Assembly (NCBI RefSeq): GCF_002980555.1
Contig: NZ_PVBT01000001.1
Span: 62,001 to 126,000, forward strand
DNA: 64,000 bases
Reading direction: 5' to 3'
Source of the DNA: Phyllobacterium myrsinacearum
GTDB taxonomy: Bacteria; Pseudomonadota; Alphaproteobacteria; Rhizobiales; Rhizobiaceae
Shown here: piece by piece, positions 54,937 to 63,699 of the stretch
Layout: the number at the start of each line of letters is the position of its first letter
How positions within the stretch are numbered: position 1 is the stretch's first letter
Program-made: the position numbers and the translations under genes
The notes under the pieces: model-generated
Told to the model about the DNA's origin: nothing
Seen by the model: only the letters and a program-made list of their open reading frames with translations
The model's database searches: none

Positions 54937-56049
54937 ATGGCCAGAATCGAACGTGTCGAATTGCGGATGGTCGACCTGCCGCCGAAAGTGCTGCGGACCG
55001 ATGCCATCCAGAGCTTTGTTTCGCAGGAAACGCCGATTGTCACCATCACCGACAGCGATGGCGCTACCGGCACCGGCTACAGCTATACGATCGGCACCGG
55101 CGGCTCCTCGGTGATGCGGCTTTTGTCGGATCATCTGGTGCCGCGCCTGCTCGGCAGGGATGCGGACCAGATCGAGGCGATCTGGCGCGAGCTTGAATTT
55201 GCAACCCACGCGACAACCATTGGGGCGATCACCGCGATTGCGCTCGCCGCTATCGATATCGCTTTGTGGGATCTACGGGCGAAGAAGCAGAACCTGCCTT
55301 TGTGGAAACTGGCGGGCGGGGCAAAAGACCGCTGCCCGCTCTACACAACCGAAGGCGGCTGGCTGCACATTGAAAAACAGGCGCTGGTGGATGATGCCTT
55401 GCAGGCGAAAGCCAAGGGTTTCAAGGGTGCCAAGGTGAAGATCGGCCGTCCGCACGGCTCTGAAGACCTCGACCGGCTGTCGGCGGTGCGCGCTGCGGTG
55501 GGTGCGGGTTTCGAGATCATGACCGATGCCAATCAGGGTTTTACGCTGGATGAGGCCATCAGGCGCTCGCAGGTGCTGCGCGATATCGACCTCGCCTGGC
55601 TGGAAGAGCCGCTGCCGGCTGACGATATCGACGGCCATGTGCGCCTGTCCGCGGCGACGCAGACGCCGGTTGCCGTCGGCGAATCGCTCTATTCGATCCG
55701 GCATTTCCGCGAATATATGCAGAAGCGCGCCTGTTCCATCGTGCAGGTGGATGTGGGCCGTATCGGCGGGATCACACCCTGGCTGAAAGTGGCGCATACG
55801 GCGGAAAGTTTTGACATGCCGGTCTGCCCGCACTTCCTGATGGAGCTGCATGTCAGCCTCACCTGCGCGGTCCAGAACGGCAGGTATGTCGAATATATCC
55901 CGCAGCTGGATGATCTGACACAGACACAGATGCGTATCGAAGACGGCCATGCCATTGCGCCGTCCGAACCCGGCATCGGCATCGATTGGGACTGGGATGC
56001 GGTGAAGGCACGCAGCATTGATGAATTCACCACGGAAATCCGGAGCTAG
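54937..56049 (+). CDS. Enolase-superfamily (mandelate racemase/muconate lactonizing) enzyme
   Basis: 370 residues. The KxK motif GAKVKIG (Lys166, Lys168), metal ligands Asp197 (MTDANQ), Glu223 (WLEEP) and Glu249 (AVGES), and the His of VCPHFLMELH place it in the mandelate-racemase subgroup, probably an acid-sugar dehydratase. It begins two bases after the ATPase stop. It is a different protein from the L-fuconate dehydratase at 59942. Confidence 0.87.
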   Translation: MARIERVELRMVDLPPKVLRTDAIQSFVSQETPIVTITDSDGATGTGYSYTIGTGGSSVMRLLSDHLVPRLLGRDADQIEAIWRELEFATHATTIGAITAIALAAIDIALWDLRAKKQNLPLWKLAGGAKDRCPLYTTEGGWLHIEKQALVDDALQAKAKGFKGAKVKIGRPHGSEDLDRLSAVRAAVGAGFEIMTDANQGFTLDEAIRRSQVLRDIDLAWLEEPLPADDIDGHVRLSAATQTPVAVGESLYSIRHFREYMQKRACSIVQVDVGRIGGITPWLKVAHTAESFDMPVCPHFLMELHVSLTCAVQNGRYVEYIPQLDDLTQTQMRIEDGHAIAPSEPGIGIDWDWDAVKARSIDEFTTEIRS

Positions 56050-56053
56050 GCTG

Positions 56054-56383
56054 ATGCAGCGCATGGGCATGATGATCGGACTGAACGGTGACAGGGTGGC
56101 GGAATACAAGCGCCTGCACGCGGCCGTCTGGCCGGAAATCCTGGCGCTCATCTCAAGCTGCAATATCCGCAATTACACGATCTTTCTGCGCGAGCCGGAG
56201 AATATCCTGTTCGGCACGTGGGAATATCACGGCACGGATTTTGCGGCTGACATGGCCCGTATGGCTGCCGATCCCAAAAACAAGGAATGGTGGGCTGTCT
56301 GCATGCCGTGCCAGGTGCCGCTGGCAACGCGGGCGCCGGGCGAATGGTGGGCGATGATGGATGAAGTCTTCCATCTGGATTGA
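56054..56383 (+). CDS. L-rhamnose/L-fucose mutarotase family protein
   Basis: About 109 residues, the normal length of the RhaM family. MMIGLNGDRVAEYKRLHAAVWPEI and WWAVCMPCQ (His and Trp-rich site) are the family marks. It interconverts sugar anomers, feeding the dehydrogenase step. It lies four bases past the preceding stop. Confidence 0.88.
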   Translation: MQRMGMMIGLNGDRVAEYKRLHAAVWPEILALISSCNIRNYTIFLREPENILFGTWEYHGTDFAADMARMAADPKNKEWWAVCMPCQVPLATRAPGEWWAMMDEVFHLD

Positions 56384-56410
56384 GGAATATAAATGAACAA
56401 GCCTCCTTTC

Positions 56411-56569
56411 ACCCCCCTCTGGGCTGCCGCCCATCTCCCCCACAAGGGGGGAGATCAGCCTGCATTGCCGTCTTCGCAAAAATTGAAACATGTCCTGTTG
56501 TGCAAAAGTGTTCATGCCGATGTGATCTCCCCCCTTGTGGGGGAGATGTCCGGCAGGACAGAGGGGGGT
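56411..56569. repeat. 159-bp palindromic intergenic element, copy 2
   Basis: Same length and ends as copy 1 at 51853. The arm-internal 10-mers are swapped: GGCTGCCGCC on the left, TCCTGCCGGA (inverted) on the right. The central parts (for example AGTGTTSATGYCGATGTGATC-like end, key residues only) keep the same orientation. Between the mutarotase and Gfo/Idh genes. Confidence 0.85.
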
Positions 56570-56578
56570 ATCTGAAGC

Positions 56579-57667
56579 GTGCAAACACCTGCAAAACCCT
56601 TCAATCCATCCACCCTGCAGCAGAGTTGGCCGCTTCCGGCGAAGCCGCGCCCCATCGTGACCTTCGGTGCGGGCAGCATCGTCGGCGATGCGCATTATCC
56701 GGCCTACCGGAAAGGCGGCTTTCCCATCGCCGGTCTGTTCGATCCCGATCAGGCGAAGGCGGCGAAAATCGCCGCTGAATGGAATGTGGCTGCCTATGCA
56801 TCGCTGGCGGAAGCCACGGCCGTGGAAAATGCCATCTACGATCTGGCCACGCCGCCTGCACGCCATGCGGATGTGCTGAAAGCCCTGCCGGAGGGTTCCT
56901 TCGCCCTGATCCAGAAACCGATGGGCAGCGATCTTGCCCAGGCCACGGAAATTCTTAGGATCTGCCGGGAGCGCAACATCACCGCCGCCGTCAATTTCCA
57001 GCTGCGGTTCGCCCCGATGATGCTGGCGCTGAAAGATGCGATCGCACAGGGCTGGCTGGGCGAGGTCATCGATTTCGATGCCTGGCTGGCGCTGGACACG
57101 CCATGGTCGCTATGGCCGTTTCTCAACGGTCTGCCGCGTGTCGAGATCGCCATGCATTCGATCCACTACATCGATGTGATCCGCGCGATTCTCGGCAATC
57201 CGCTGGGCGTGCACGCGAAGACACTGGGGCACCCCGGCCATGCGGTGGCGCAGACACGCACGAGCGCCATTCTCGACTATGGCGATCGGGTGCGCTGCTC
57301 GCTGTCGATCAATCATGACCACAAATTCGGGCGCAGGTTTCAGGCCTGCGAGTTCCGCATCAGCGGCACCGAAGGCGCTGCCTATGTCAAGCTCGGGGTC
57401 AATCTCGACTATCCGCGCGGGGAGCCGGACGAATTGATGATCTATCCGAAGGGCGGCTCCGATTGGATCAATGTTCCGCTGCAGGGCGCATGGTTCCCCG
57501 ATGCCTTTGTCGGACGCATGGCCAATCTGCAGCGCTTCGCCAGCGGCGAGGACACCGCGCTGGTCAGTTCGGTCGAAGACGCCTGGCATACCATGGCGCT
57601 GGTCGAGGCCGCCTATCAATCAAGTGCGGCGCCGGCAACGCCGCTGGCGCAAAAGCCGGAGGCGTGA
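56579..57667 (+). CDS. Gfo/Idh/MocA-family oxidoreductase
   Basis: 362 residues with GTG start. N-terminal nucleotide-binding fold: VTFGAGSIVGDAHYPAYRKGGF; the QKPMGSDL segment corresponds to the EKP motif of the family. Likely oxidises a sugar or sugar derivative with NAD(P)+. It could supply the missing sugar dehydrogenase of the fucose route. The next gene starts on the base after its stop. Confidence 0.85.
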   Translation: MQTPAKPFNPSTLQQSWPLPAKPRPIVTFGAGSIVGDAHYPAYRKGGFPIAGLFDPDQAKAAKIAAEWNVAAYASLAEATAVENAIYDLATPPARHADVLKALPEGSFALIQKPMGSDLAQATEILRICRERNITAAVNFQLRFAPMMLALKDAIAQGWLGEVIDFDAWLALDTPWSLWPFLNGLPRVEIAMHSIHYIDVIRAILGNPLGVHAKTLGHPGHAVAQTRTSAILDYGDRVRCSLSINHDHKFGRRFQACEFRISGTEGAAYVKLGVNLDYPRGEPDELMIYPKGGSDWINVPLQGAWFPDAFVGRMANLQRFASGEDTALVSSVEDAWHTMALVEAAYQSSAAPATPLAQKPEA

Positions 57668-58117
57668 ATGTCGGAACAGGCCATCTATTTCGAGGATTAT
57701 GCCATCGGCCACGTGCGCACCACGACGGGCCGCACGATCACCGAAACCGATTTCGTCGTGCATGCGGGTCACACCGGCGATTTCTTCCCGCACCATATGG
57801 ATGTCGAATTTGCCAAGACCACGCCGTTCGGCCAGCGGGTTGCGCATGGGACAATGATCTTTTCCATCGGTGTCGGCCTCACCGCCAGCCTGATCAATCC
57901 GGTGGCGTTCTCCTACGGCTATGACCGCCTGCGTTTCGTGCGGCCTGTTTTTATCGGCGACACCATCCGCACGCGCGTGACCATCAGCGCCAAGGAAGAC
58001 GATCCGAAACGCCCGGGAAGCGGGCGCGTGGTCGAGCGCTGCGAGGTTCTCAACCAACGCGATGAAGTCGTGCTCGCAGCCGACCATATCTTGATCGCCG
58101 AGCGCAGAACAAATTGA
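57668..58117 (+). CDS. MaoC-family hot-dog dehydratase
   Basis: 149 residues. MaoC hydratase marks: [21 protein letters not shown] with the Asp and His, and [14 protein letters not shown]. Normally acts on enoyl-thioesters. Its position between Gfo/Idh and SDR genes of a sugar route is unusual; the reaction here is unknown. Confidence 0.85.
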   Translation: MSEQAIYFEDYAIGHVRTTTGRTITETDFVVHAGHTGDFFPHHMDVEFAKTTPFGQRVAHGTMIFSIGVGLTASLINPVAFSYGYDRLRFVRPVFIGDTIRTRVTISAKEDDPKRPGSGRVVERCEVLNQRDEVVLAADHILIAERRTN

Positions 58118-58155
58118 TATGACGGGCACCTCAATGTGCCAAATGGAGGTTTGAA

Positions 58156-58890
58156 ATGACAGGTAAGCTTGCAGGCAAGCGGGTTTTGATCACAGCGGCA
58201 GGGCAGGGCATCGGCCGCGCATCGGTGCTGGCTTTTGCGCGCGAAGGCGCAATCGTCCATGCCACTGACATCAACCAGCAATTGCTCGATGCGCTGCCGA
58301 AAGAGGCGGGGATCAAACCACGCAAGCTGGATGTGCTGAAAACCGAAGAGGTCAATCAGGTTGCCGGAGAGATCGGTCCGATTGACGTGCTCTTCAACTG
58401 TGCCGGTTTCGTGCATGGCGGCTCGATCCTTGAAATGCCCGATGCAGATCTGGATTTCGCCCTCGATCTCAATGTCCGGGCGATGATCCGGACGATCCGC
58501 GCCGTGCTGCCCGGCATGATCGAACGCGGCGATGGCGCGATCATCAACATGTCGTCGGTTGCCAGCAGCGTGAAGGGCGTACCGAACCGTTTCGCCTATG
58601 GAGTTACCAAGGCGGCGGTGCTCGGCCTGACCAAATCGGTGGCGGCCGAATACATCACGCAGGGCATCCGCTGCAACGCGATCTGCCCCGGCACGGTGGA
58701 AAGCCCGTCGCTGGAACAACGCATGCGGGCGGGCGGCGACTATGAGGCCGCACGCGCGGCTTTCATTGCCCGCCAGCCGATGGGCCGTCTTGGCCTGCCG
58801 GAGGAAATTGCCGACCTTGCCGTCTATCTCGCCGGTGCGACCTACACGACGGGGCAGGCCTACAACATCGATGGCGGCTGGACCGTCTAG
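58156..58890 (+). CDS. Short-chain dehydrogenase, 2-keto-3-deoxy-L-fuconate dehydrogenase type
   Basis: 244 residues. NAD-binding AAGQGIGRA (about 14-22), NCAG, active-site Ser134, Tyr148 and Lys152 (FAYGVTK), and C-terminal YNIDGGWTV. In the L-fucose route it would oxidise 2-keto-3-deoxy-L-fuconate to the 2,4-diketo acid. A palindrome lies in the gap to the next gene. Confidence 0.87.
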   Translation: MTGKLAGKRVLITAAGQGIGRASVLAFAREGAIVHATDINQQLLDALPKEAGIKPRKLDVLKTEEVNQVAGEIGPIDVLFNCAGFVHGGSILEMPDADLDFALDLNVRAMIRTIRAVLPGMIERGDGAIINMSSVASSVKGVPNRFAYGVTKAAVLGLTKSVAAEYITQGIRCNAICPGTVESPSLEQRMRAGGDYEAARAAFIARQPMGRLGLPEEIADLAVYLAGATYTTGQAYNIDGGWTV

Positions 58891-58905
58891 GAGACTTTGC
58901 CAATC

Positions 58906-59013
58906 CACCCTGATGGGCATCTGATGCGATTTTCTGCGCTTCCGGTGCTCATGGACGAAAATGTCCACTGCGCTCCGGTTCTCGAAAACCGCACCAGCTT
59001 CCTCATCAGGATG
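58906..59013. repeat. Nested palindromic intergenic repeat
   Basis: CACCCTGATG (58906-58915) and CATCAGGATG (59004-59013) match in inverted form at nine of ten bases. Inside, GTCCA-type arms around GGACGAAAATGTCC and imperfect CCGG arms fold into a second stem. It resembles rhizobial palindromic intergenic repeats, but no second copy is in the window. Confidence 0.45.
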
Positions 59014-59056
59014 AATTGTCAGAAGCCTCCTCCCATGCAATCGGAAGGAACAGACG

Positions 59057-59902
59057 ATGAAATTTCTACGTTATGGCGAACCGGGACAGGAAAAGCCCGG
59101 CGTGCTGGATGCCAAGGGGCACATCCGCGATCTTTCAGGCGTGGTGAGCGATCTTGCCGGGGCCGTGCTCGACCCGGAAGCGCTGGCAAAATTGTCGGCG
59201 CTGGATTTAGAGAGCCTGCCTGCCGTTGGCGGCAATCCGCGCCTCGGCCCCTGCGTTGCCGGAACCGGAAAATTCATCTGCATCGGTCTGAATTATGCGG
59301 ATCATGCGGCGGAATCCGGCATGGCCGTGCCGCCGGAGCCGGTCATTTTCATGAAAGCCACATCGGCCATATCAGGCCCGAATGACGACCTGGTCATTCC
59401 GCGCGGTTCGGAAAAGACCGACTGGGAAGTCGAGCTTGGCATCGTCATCGGCCGCACGGCAAAATATGTTGATGAAGCCGAGGCGCTGGATTACGTCGCC
59501 GGTTACTGCACCGTGCACGATGTCAGCGAGCGCGCCTTCCAGACGGAGCGGGCAGGGCAATGGACCAAGGGCAAATCCTGCGACACGTTCGGGCCGACAG
59601 GCCCGTGGCTGGTGACCAAGGACGAGGTGGCCGACCCGCAAAATCTTGGCATGTGGCTGAAGGTCAATGGCGAGACCATGCAGAACGGTTCCACGAAAAC
59701 CATGGTCTACGGCGCTGCCTTCCTCGTCTCCTATCTCAGCCAGTTCATGTCGCTGCATCCCGGCGACATCATCTCGACCGGAACACCGCCCGGTGTCGGC
59801 ATGGGCATGAAGCCGCCGCGCTACCTCAAGGCGGGCGACGTGATCGAGCTGGGCATTGACGGTCTTGGCACCCAGAAACAGGTGGCACGCGCCGACATTT
59901 GA
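59057..59902 (+). CDS. Fumarylacetoacetase-family hydrolase (2,4-diketo-3-deoxy-L-fuconate hydrolase type)
   Basis: 281 residues. The FAH metal ligands are Glu124 and Glu126 in WEVELGIVIG and Asp155 in CTVHDVSERAF; GLNYADHA and STGTPPGVGMG are family signatures. It would split the 2,4-diketo acid into pyruvate and lactate. It closes the fucose route with the SDR and FucD genes. Confidence 0.88.
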   Translation: MKFLRYGEPGQEKPGVLDAKGHIRDLSGVVSDLAGAVLDPEALAKLSALDLESLPAVGGNPRLGPCVAGTGKFICIGLNYADHAAESGMAVPPEPVIFMKATSAISGPNDDLVIPRGSEKTDWEVELGIVIGRTAKYVDEAEALDYVAGYCTVHDVSERAFQTERAGQWTKGKSCDTFGPTGPWLVTKDEVADPQNLGMWLKVNGETMQNGSTKTMVYGAAFLVSYLSQFMSLHPGDIISTGTPPGVGMGMKPPRYLKAGDVIELGIDGLGTQKQVARADI

Positions 59903-59941
59903 GTTGGCGTCTGGCCCGCAACATCAATCAAGAGGCATATT

Positions 59942-61219
59942 GTGACCCGCATTACCGATCTTCGCGTCTTTGACGTCCGCTTTCCCACCTCGCAGAGCCT
60001 GGATGGATCGGACGCCATGAACCCGGACCCGGATTATTCCGCCGCCTATGTCATCCTCGATACGGACAACACGGCTTTGTCCGGGCATGGGCTGACCTTC
60101 ACCATCGGCCGCGGCAATGAAATCTGCTGCCTGGCGATTGAAGCGATGAAGCATCTCGTCGTCGGGCTGGAACTGGACTGGGTGAAGGAAAATCCCGGCC
60201 GTTTCTGGCACTTCATCACCGGCGACAGCCAGTTGCGCTGGATCGGGCCGGACAAGGGCGCGATGCATCTGGCAACGGGCGCAGTGGTCAATGCGGTCTG
60301 GGACTTGCTTGCCAAGGAAGCGGGCAAGCCGGTCTGGCAGCTGGTTGGCGAAATGACGCCGGAAGAAATCGTCGATATCGTCGACTTCCGCTACCTCACT
60401 GACGTGCTGACGCGCGAGGACGCACTCGCCATCCTGCGCAAGGCGGAGAGCGGCAAGAAGGAACGGATCGCCACACTGCAGGCGGAAGGTTATCCCTGCT
60501 ACACCACCTCGGCAGGCTGGCTCGGCTATTCCGATGAAAAGCTGCGCCGCCTCTGCCAGGAAGCGGTCGATGCCGGTTTCAATCACATCAAGATGAAGGT
60601 CGGCCGCGATCTTGAAGACGATATCCGCCGCCTGACCATTGCCCGCGAGGTGATCGGGCCGGACCGTATCCTGATGATCGATGCCAATCAGGTCTGGGAA
60701 GTGGGCGAGGCCATCGACTGGGTCAACAAGCTTGCCTTCGTCAAGCCGTTCTTCATCGAGGAGCCGACCAGCCCGGATGACGTGGCGGGCCACCGCAAGA
60801 TCCGGCAGGCGATCAAGCCTGTGAAGGTCGCGACCGGCGAGATGTGCCAGAACCGCATCATGTTCAAGCAGTTCATTGCCGAAGGCGCCATCGATGTGGT
60901 GCAGATCGATTCGTGCCGGATGGGCGGCCTCAATGAAGTGCTGGCCGTGCTGCTGATTGCCGCCAAATATGAACTGCCCGTCTGGCCGCATGCGGGCGGT
61001 GTCGGCCTTTGCGAATATGTGCAGCATCTGTCGATGATCGATTACATCGCCGTGTCAGGCACGAAGGAGGGCCGGGTGATCGAATATGTCGATCATCTGC
61101 ATGAGCATTTTGTCGATCCCTGCCACATCCGGGATGCCGCCTATATGCCGCCGTCGCTGCCGGGTTTCTCGATTGAAATGAAACAGGCGTCGATCGAGGA
61201 ATATCTCTACCGGCCATAG
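59942..61219 (+). CDS. fucD: L-fuconate dehydratase
   Basis: 425 residues with GTG start, the length of L-fuconate dehydratases (ENOSF1-like). HIKMKVG (Lys217, Lys219), Asp247 (MIDANQ), Glu273 (FIEEP), ATGEM and the WPHAGGVGL His are in place. It dehydrates L-fuconate to 2-keto-3-deoxy-L-fuconate. Confidence 0.92.
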   Translation: MTRITDLRVFDVRFPTSQSLDGSDAMNPDPDYSAAYVILDTDNTALSGHGLTFTIGRGNEICCLAIEAMKHLVVGLELDWVKENPGRFWHFITGDSQLRWIGPDKGAMHLATGAVVNAVWDLLAKEAGKPVWQLVGEMTPEEIVDIVDFRYLTDVLTREDALAILRKAESGKKERIATLQAEGYPCYTTSAGWLGYSDEKLRRLCQEAVDAGFNHIKMKVGRDLEDDIRRLTIAREVIGPDRILMIDANQVWEVGEAIDWVNKLAFVKPFFIEEPTSPDDVAGHRKIRQAIKPVKVATGEMCQNRIMFKQFIAEGAIDVVQIDSCRMGGLNEVLAVLLIAAKYELPVWPHAGGVGLCEYVQHLSMIDYIAVSGTKEGRVIEYVDHLHEHFVDPCHIRDAAYMPPSLPGFSIEMKQASIEEYLYRP

Positions 61220-61300
61220 CAAAATGGGCGGGGGCTTCATCTGCCTGACAAAGAGCTGTCCTATGGCGATTGCATTGTCGTCTCTCGTCACGGAGTTCCC

Positions 61301-62011
61301 ATGCTCGATCTGATCAAGCCTTCGCTTGCCCGCTTTGCCGCCAGCCTGCACACGGAACCGCCAGTGCATCTCGGCAGGCGCTACAACAGTGCGGGCGTCT
61401 TTCAGCCGGAACCCGGCAATACGGTGGTCTGCCATCTGGTGAAGGGTTCTGAGTCGGAAGCCTCGGTCATTGCGGTGCGCGAACGGATGCTGGCAATGCC
61501 CGATGCCGGGCAGCTGGCCTTTACCCCCGTCTCCAGCCTGCACATGACGCTGTTTCAGGGGATTATAGAATATCGCCGCCGCCCGTCCTACTGGCCCGAT
61601 GACGTTCCGCTGGAGACAAGCATCGACGAGATGACGCGGCTTTACGTGGATCGCCTGCAGGATTTCGAGGGCTGCGGACCGTTCAACGTCGAGGTGATCG
61701 ACGTGACGCCCGCCGGCCTCACCGTGGCGGGAGCGAGCGAATATGACGAGCGCATCATGCGCGCCTGGCGCGACGAACTGGCCGTGCCGTTCGGTTACCG
61801 GCATCCTGATCACGACACCTATGTCTTCCATGTCACGCTGGCCTATCCCATCGCGCGTTTTCCCGATGAGAGGCTCGGGGCCTGGCAGGAACTTCTGGAT
61901 GATTGCCTAGCATTCATCCGGCGTGAATCGCCGGTCATTGCACTCAATCCGCCGGCATTCTGCAGTTTCGCCGATATGAATCATTTCGAGGAACTGGTGG
62001 TTCTGGATTGA
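61301..62011 (+). CDS. DUF1868 protein, 2H phosphoesterase-like
   Basis: 236 residues. Two HxT motifs, SLHMTLFQG and FHVTLAYPI, are the marks of 2H phosphoesterases. They may act on cyclic phosphates of nucleotides or RNA. It follows fucD after 81 bp. The role in the locus is not evident; it may be a separate unit. Confidence 0.82.
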   Translation: MLDLIKPSLARFAASLHTEPPVHLGRRYNSAGVFQPEPGNTVVCHLVKGSESEASVIAVRERMLAMPDAGQLAFTPVSSLHMTLFQGIIEYRRRPSYWPDDVPLETSIDEMTRLYVDRLQDFEGCGPFNVEVIDVTPAGLTVAGASEYDERIMRAWRDELAVPFGYRHPDHDTYVFHVTLAYPIARFPDERLGAWQELLDDCLAFIRRESPVIALNPPAFCSFADMNHFEELVVLD

Positions 62012-62137
62012 ACCAGTGGCCGTTTGATCGCCAATCTGCGACATAGTGTACAGGCACCCTACGTGTCGTCTTACGTAAATGCGATGTCGTTTCCGCACCT
62101 ATTCTTTTTGGGTGGCGGATGCTTTTATCGGGGCACT

Positions 62138-62308
62138 TGAGGTGCCGCTTTTCTAGGGAAGCGGAGAATTGGGAAGCCGGTCGGAAACCCGGCGCTGCCC
62201 CCGCAACGGTAGTGGAGTGAAACACGGCATAACAGCCACTGGGCCACAATCCGGGAAGGCGTCGTGACAGCCGATACGGCAACTCCAGAGCCCGGAAACC
62301 AGCCTCGG
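62138..62308 (+). ncRNA. Cobalamin (adenosylcobalamin-class) riboswitch
   Basis: Conserved blocks appear in the correct order: GGTGCC near 62141, GGGAAGCCGGT, the core GCTGCCCCCGCAACGG, CCACTGGG, GGGAAGGCG, and the B12 box AGCCCGGAAACCAGCC (about 62289-62304). It lies 140 bases before the Rieske oxygenase gene on the same strand. It should lower expression when B12 is plentiful. Confidence 0.93.
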
Positions 62309-62323
62309 GACATGAAAACCGAC

Positions 62324-62400
62324 TGATCGCGGTGGGCGATCAAGGAGCATGATTCTGCACGGGTATCGGCCGGTGGCCGGCCGCGCAGGCGTTCTTCCTC
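62324..62400 (+). promoter_or_regulatory. Expression-platform hairpins after the riboswitch
   Basis: TGATCGC (62324-62330) pairs with GCGATCA (62336-62342). CGGCCGG (62367-62373) pairs with CCGGCCG (62377-62383). A CTTCCTCC tract (about 62393-62400) could pair with the GAGGCGAGGA ribosome site before the ATG. No T-run is seen, so control is probably at translation. Confidence 0.5.
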
Positions 62401-62447
62401 CGTCACCACCAGTCAGTTCTTTCGCAACATCGAGGCGAGGACACGAC

Positions 62448-63692
62448 ATGGATATACGCAACGAACTGCTCCGGGACCTGAGAAACCGGAAACCGGGCTA
62501 CGGCCTTGAACAGGCCTTCTACTCCGATCCGGATTATTTCCGGCTGGACATGGAGAACATCTTTTATCGCGACTGGCTGTTCATCGGCCATGATTGCGAA
62601 GTCGCCAAGCCGGGCAATTTTTTCACGGTGCAGGTCGGCGACTATCCCGTTGTCATTGTGCGTGACCGCCAGGGCCAGATCCGGGCTTTCCACAATTCCT
62701 GCCGCCATCGCGGCTCGCGCGTCTGTTCGGCCGAGCGCGGTACGTCGGCAAAGCTCGTCTGCCCCTATCACCAGTGGACCTACGAGCTTGACGGGCGCCT
62801 GCTGTTCGCCCGCCAGATGGGCGATGATTTCGACGCCAGCCAGCACAGCTTGAAACCGGTGCCGTGCGAAAGCGTCGGCGGTTACATCTTCATCTGCCTG
62901 GCGCAGAATCCTGTCGATTTCAGCGCGGCGCGCGCACTGATCGAACCCTATCTCGCACCGCACCACCTCACCGAAACCAAGGTCGCCTTTCAGAGCACCA
63001 TCGTCGAGAAGGGTAACTGGAAGCTGGTCTGGGAAAACAACCGCGAATGCTACCACTGCGTGGCCAATCATCCTGAACTGTGCAAGACCTTCCCGGAAGC
63101 GCCGAGCGTGAGCGGTGTCCAGGGCGCCGCCGACGATCCGGAAATCGCCGCCCATTGGCAGCGTTGCGAAGCGGCAGGCCTCCCAAGCGCGTTCCGCATG
63201 TCGGATGACGGCCAGTACCGCGCCACCCGCGTGCCGCTTCTGCGTGATGCGGAAAGCTATACGATGAGCGGGCGCCGCGCCGTCGGCCGTCAGCTCAGCA
63301 ACAGCGTCAACGAGAAGCAGATCGGCTCGCTGCTGCTGTTCCACTATCCGACCACATGGAACCATGTGCTCGGCGACCATGCCATTTCCTTCCGCGTGCT
63401 GCCGCTCAGCCCGGATGAAACGCAGGTCACCACCAAATGGCTGGTGCACAAGGATGCGGTCGAGGGTGTGGACTACACCATCGAAGAACTGACGCATGTC
63501 TGGCTTGAGACCAATGACCAGGACCGCCGCATCGTTGAGGAAAACGCCTTCGGCATCCGCTCGCCCGCCTATGAGCCCGGACCCTATTCGCCCGAGCATG
63601 AAGGCGGCGTGCTGCAATTCCTCGAATGGTACTGCAGGTTCATGGAAGAGCGTCTTTCCGGCGGCGATACGCGGCTCAGCAAGGTAGCATAG
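62448..63692 (+). CDS. gbcA: Rieske non-heme iron oxygenase, glycine-betaine demethylase (GbcA) type
   Basis: 414 residues. Rieske ligands are Cys85, His87, Cys105 and His108 (SCRHRGSRVC, CPYHQW). The mononuclear iron uses His203 and His208 (NNRECYHCVANHPE) and a later Asp. It would remove one methyl of glycine betaine as formaldehyde. Homologues also act on stachydrine or carnitine, so the substrate is likely but not certain. The paired reductase starts seven bases after its stop. Confidence 0.82.
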   Translation: MDIRNELLRDLRNRKPGYGLEQAFYSDPDYFRLDMENIFYRDWLFIGHDCEVAKPGNFFTVQVGDYPVVIVRDRQGQIRAFHNSCRHRGSRVCSAERGTSAKLVCPYHQWTYELDGRLLFARQMGDDFDASQHSLKPVPCESVGGYIFICLAQNPVDFSAARALIEPYLAPHHLTETKVAFQSTIVEKGNWKLVWENNRECYHCVANHPELCKTFPEAPSVSGVQGAADDPEIAAHWQRCEAAGLPSAFRMSDDGQYRATRVPLLRDAESYTMSGRRAVGRQLSNSVNEKQIGSLLLFHYPTTWNHVLGDHAISFRVLPLSPDETQVTTKWLVHKDAVEGVDYTIEELTHVWLETNDQDRRIVEENAFGIRSPAYEPGPYSPEHEGGVLQFLEWYCRFMEERLSGGDTRLSKVA

Positions 63693-63699
63693 GTACACA

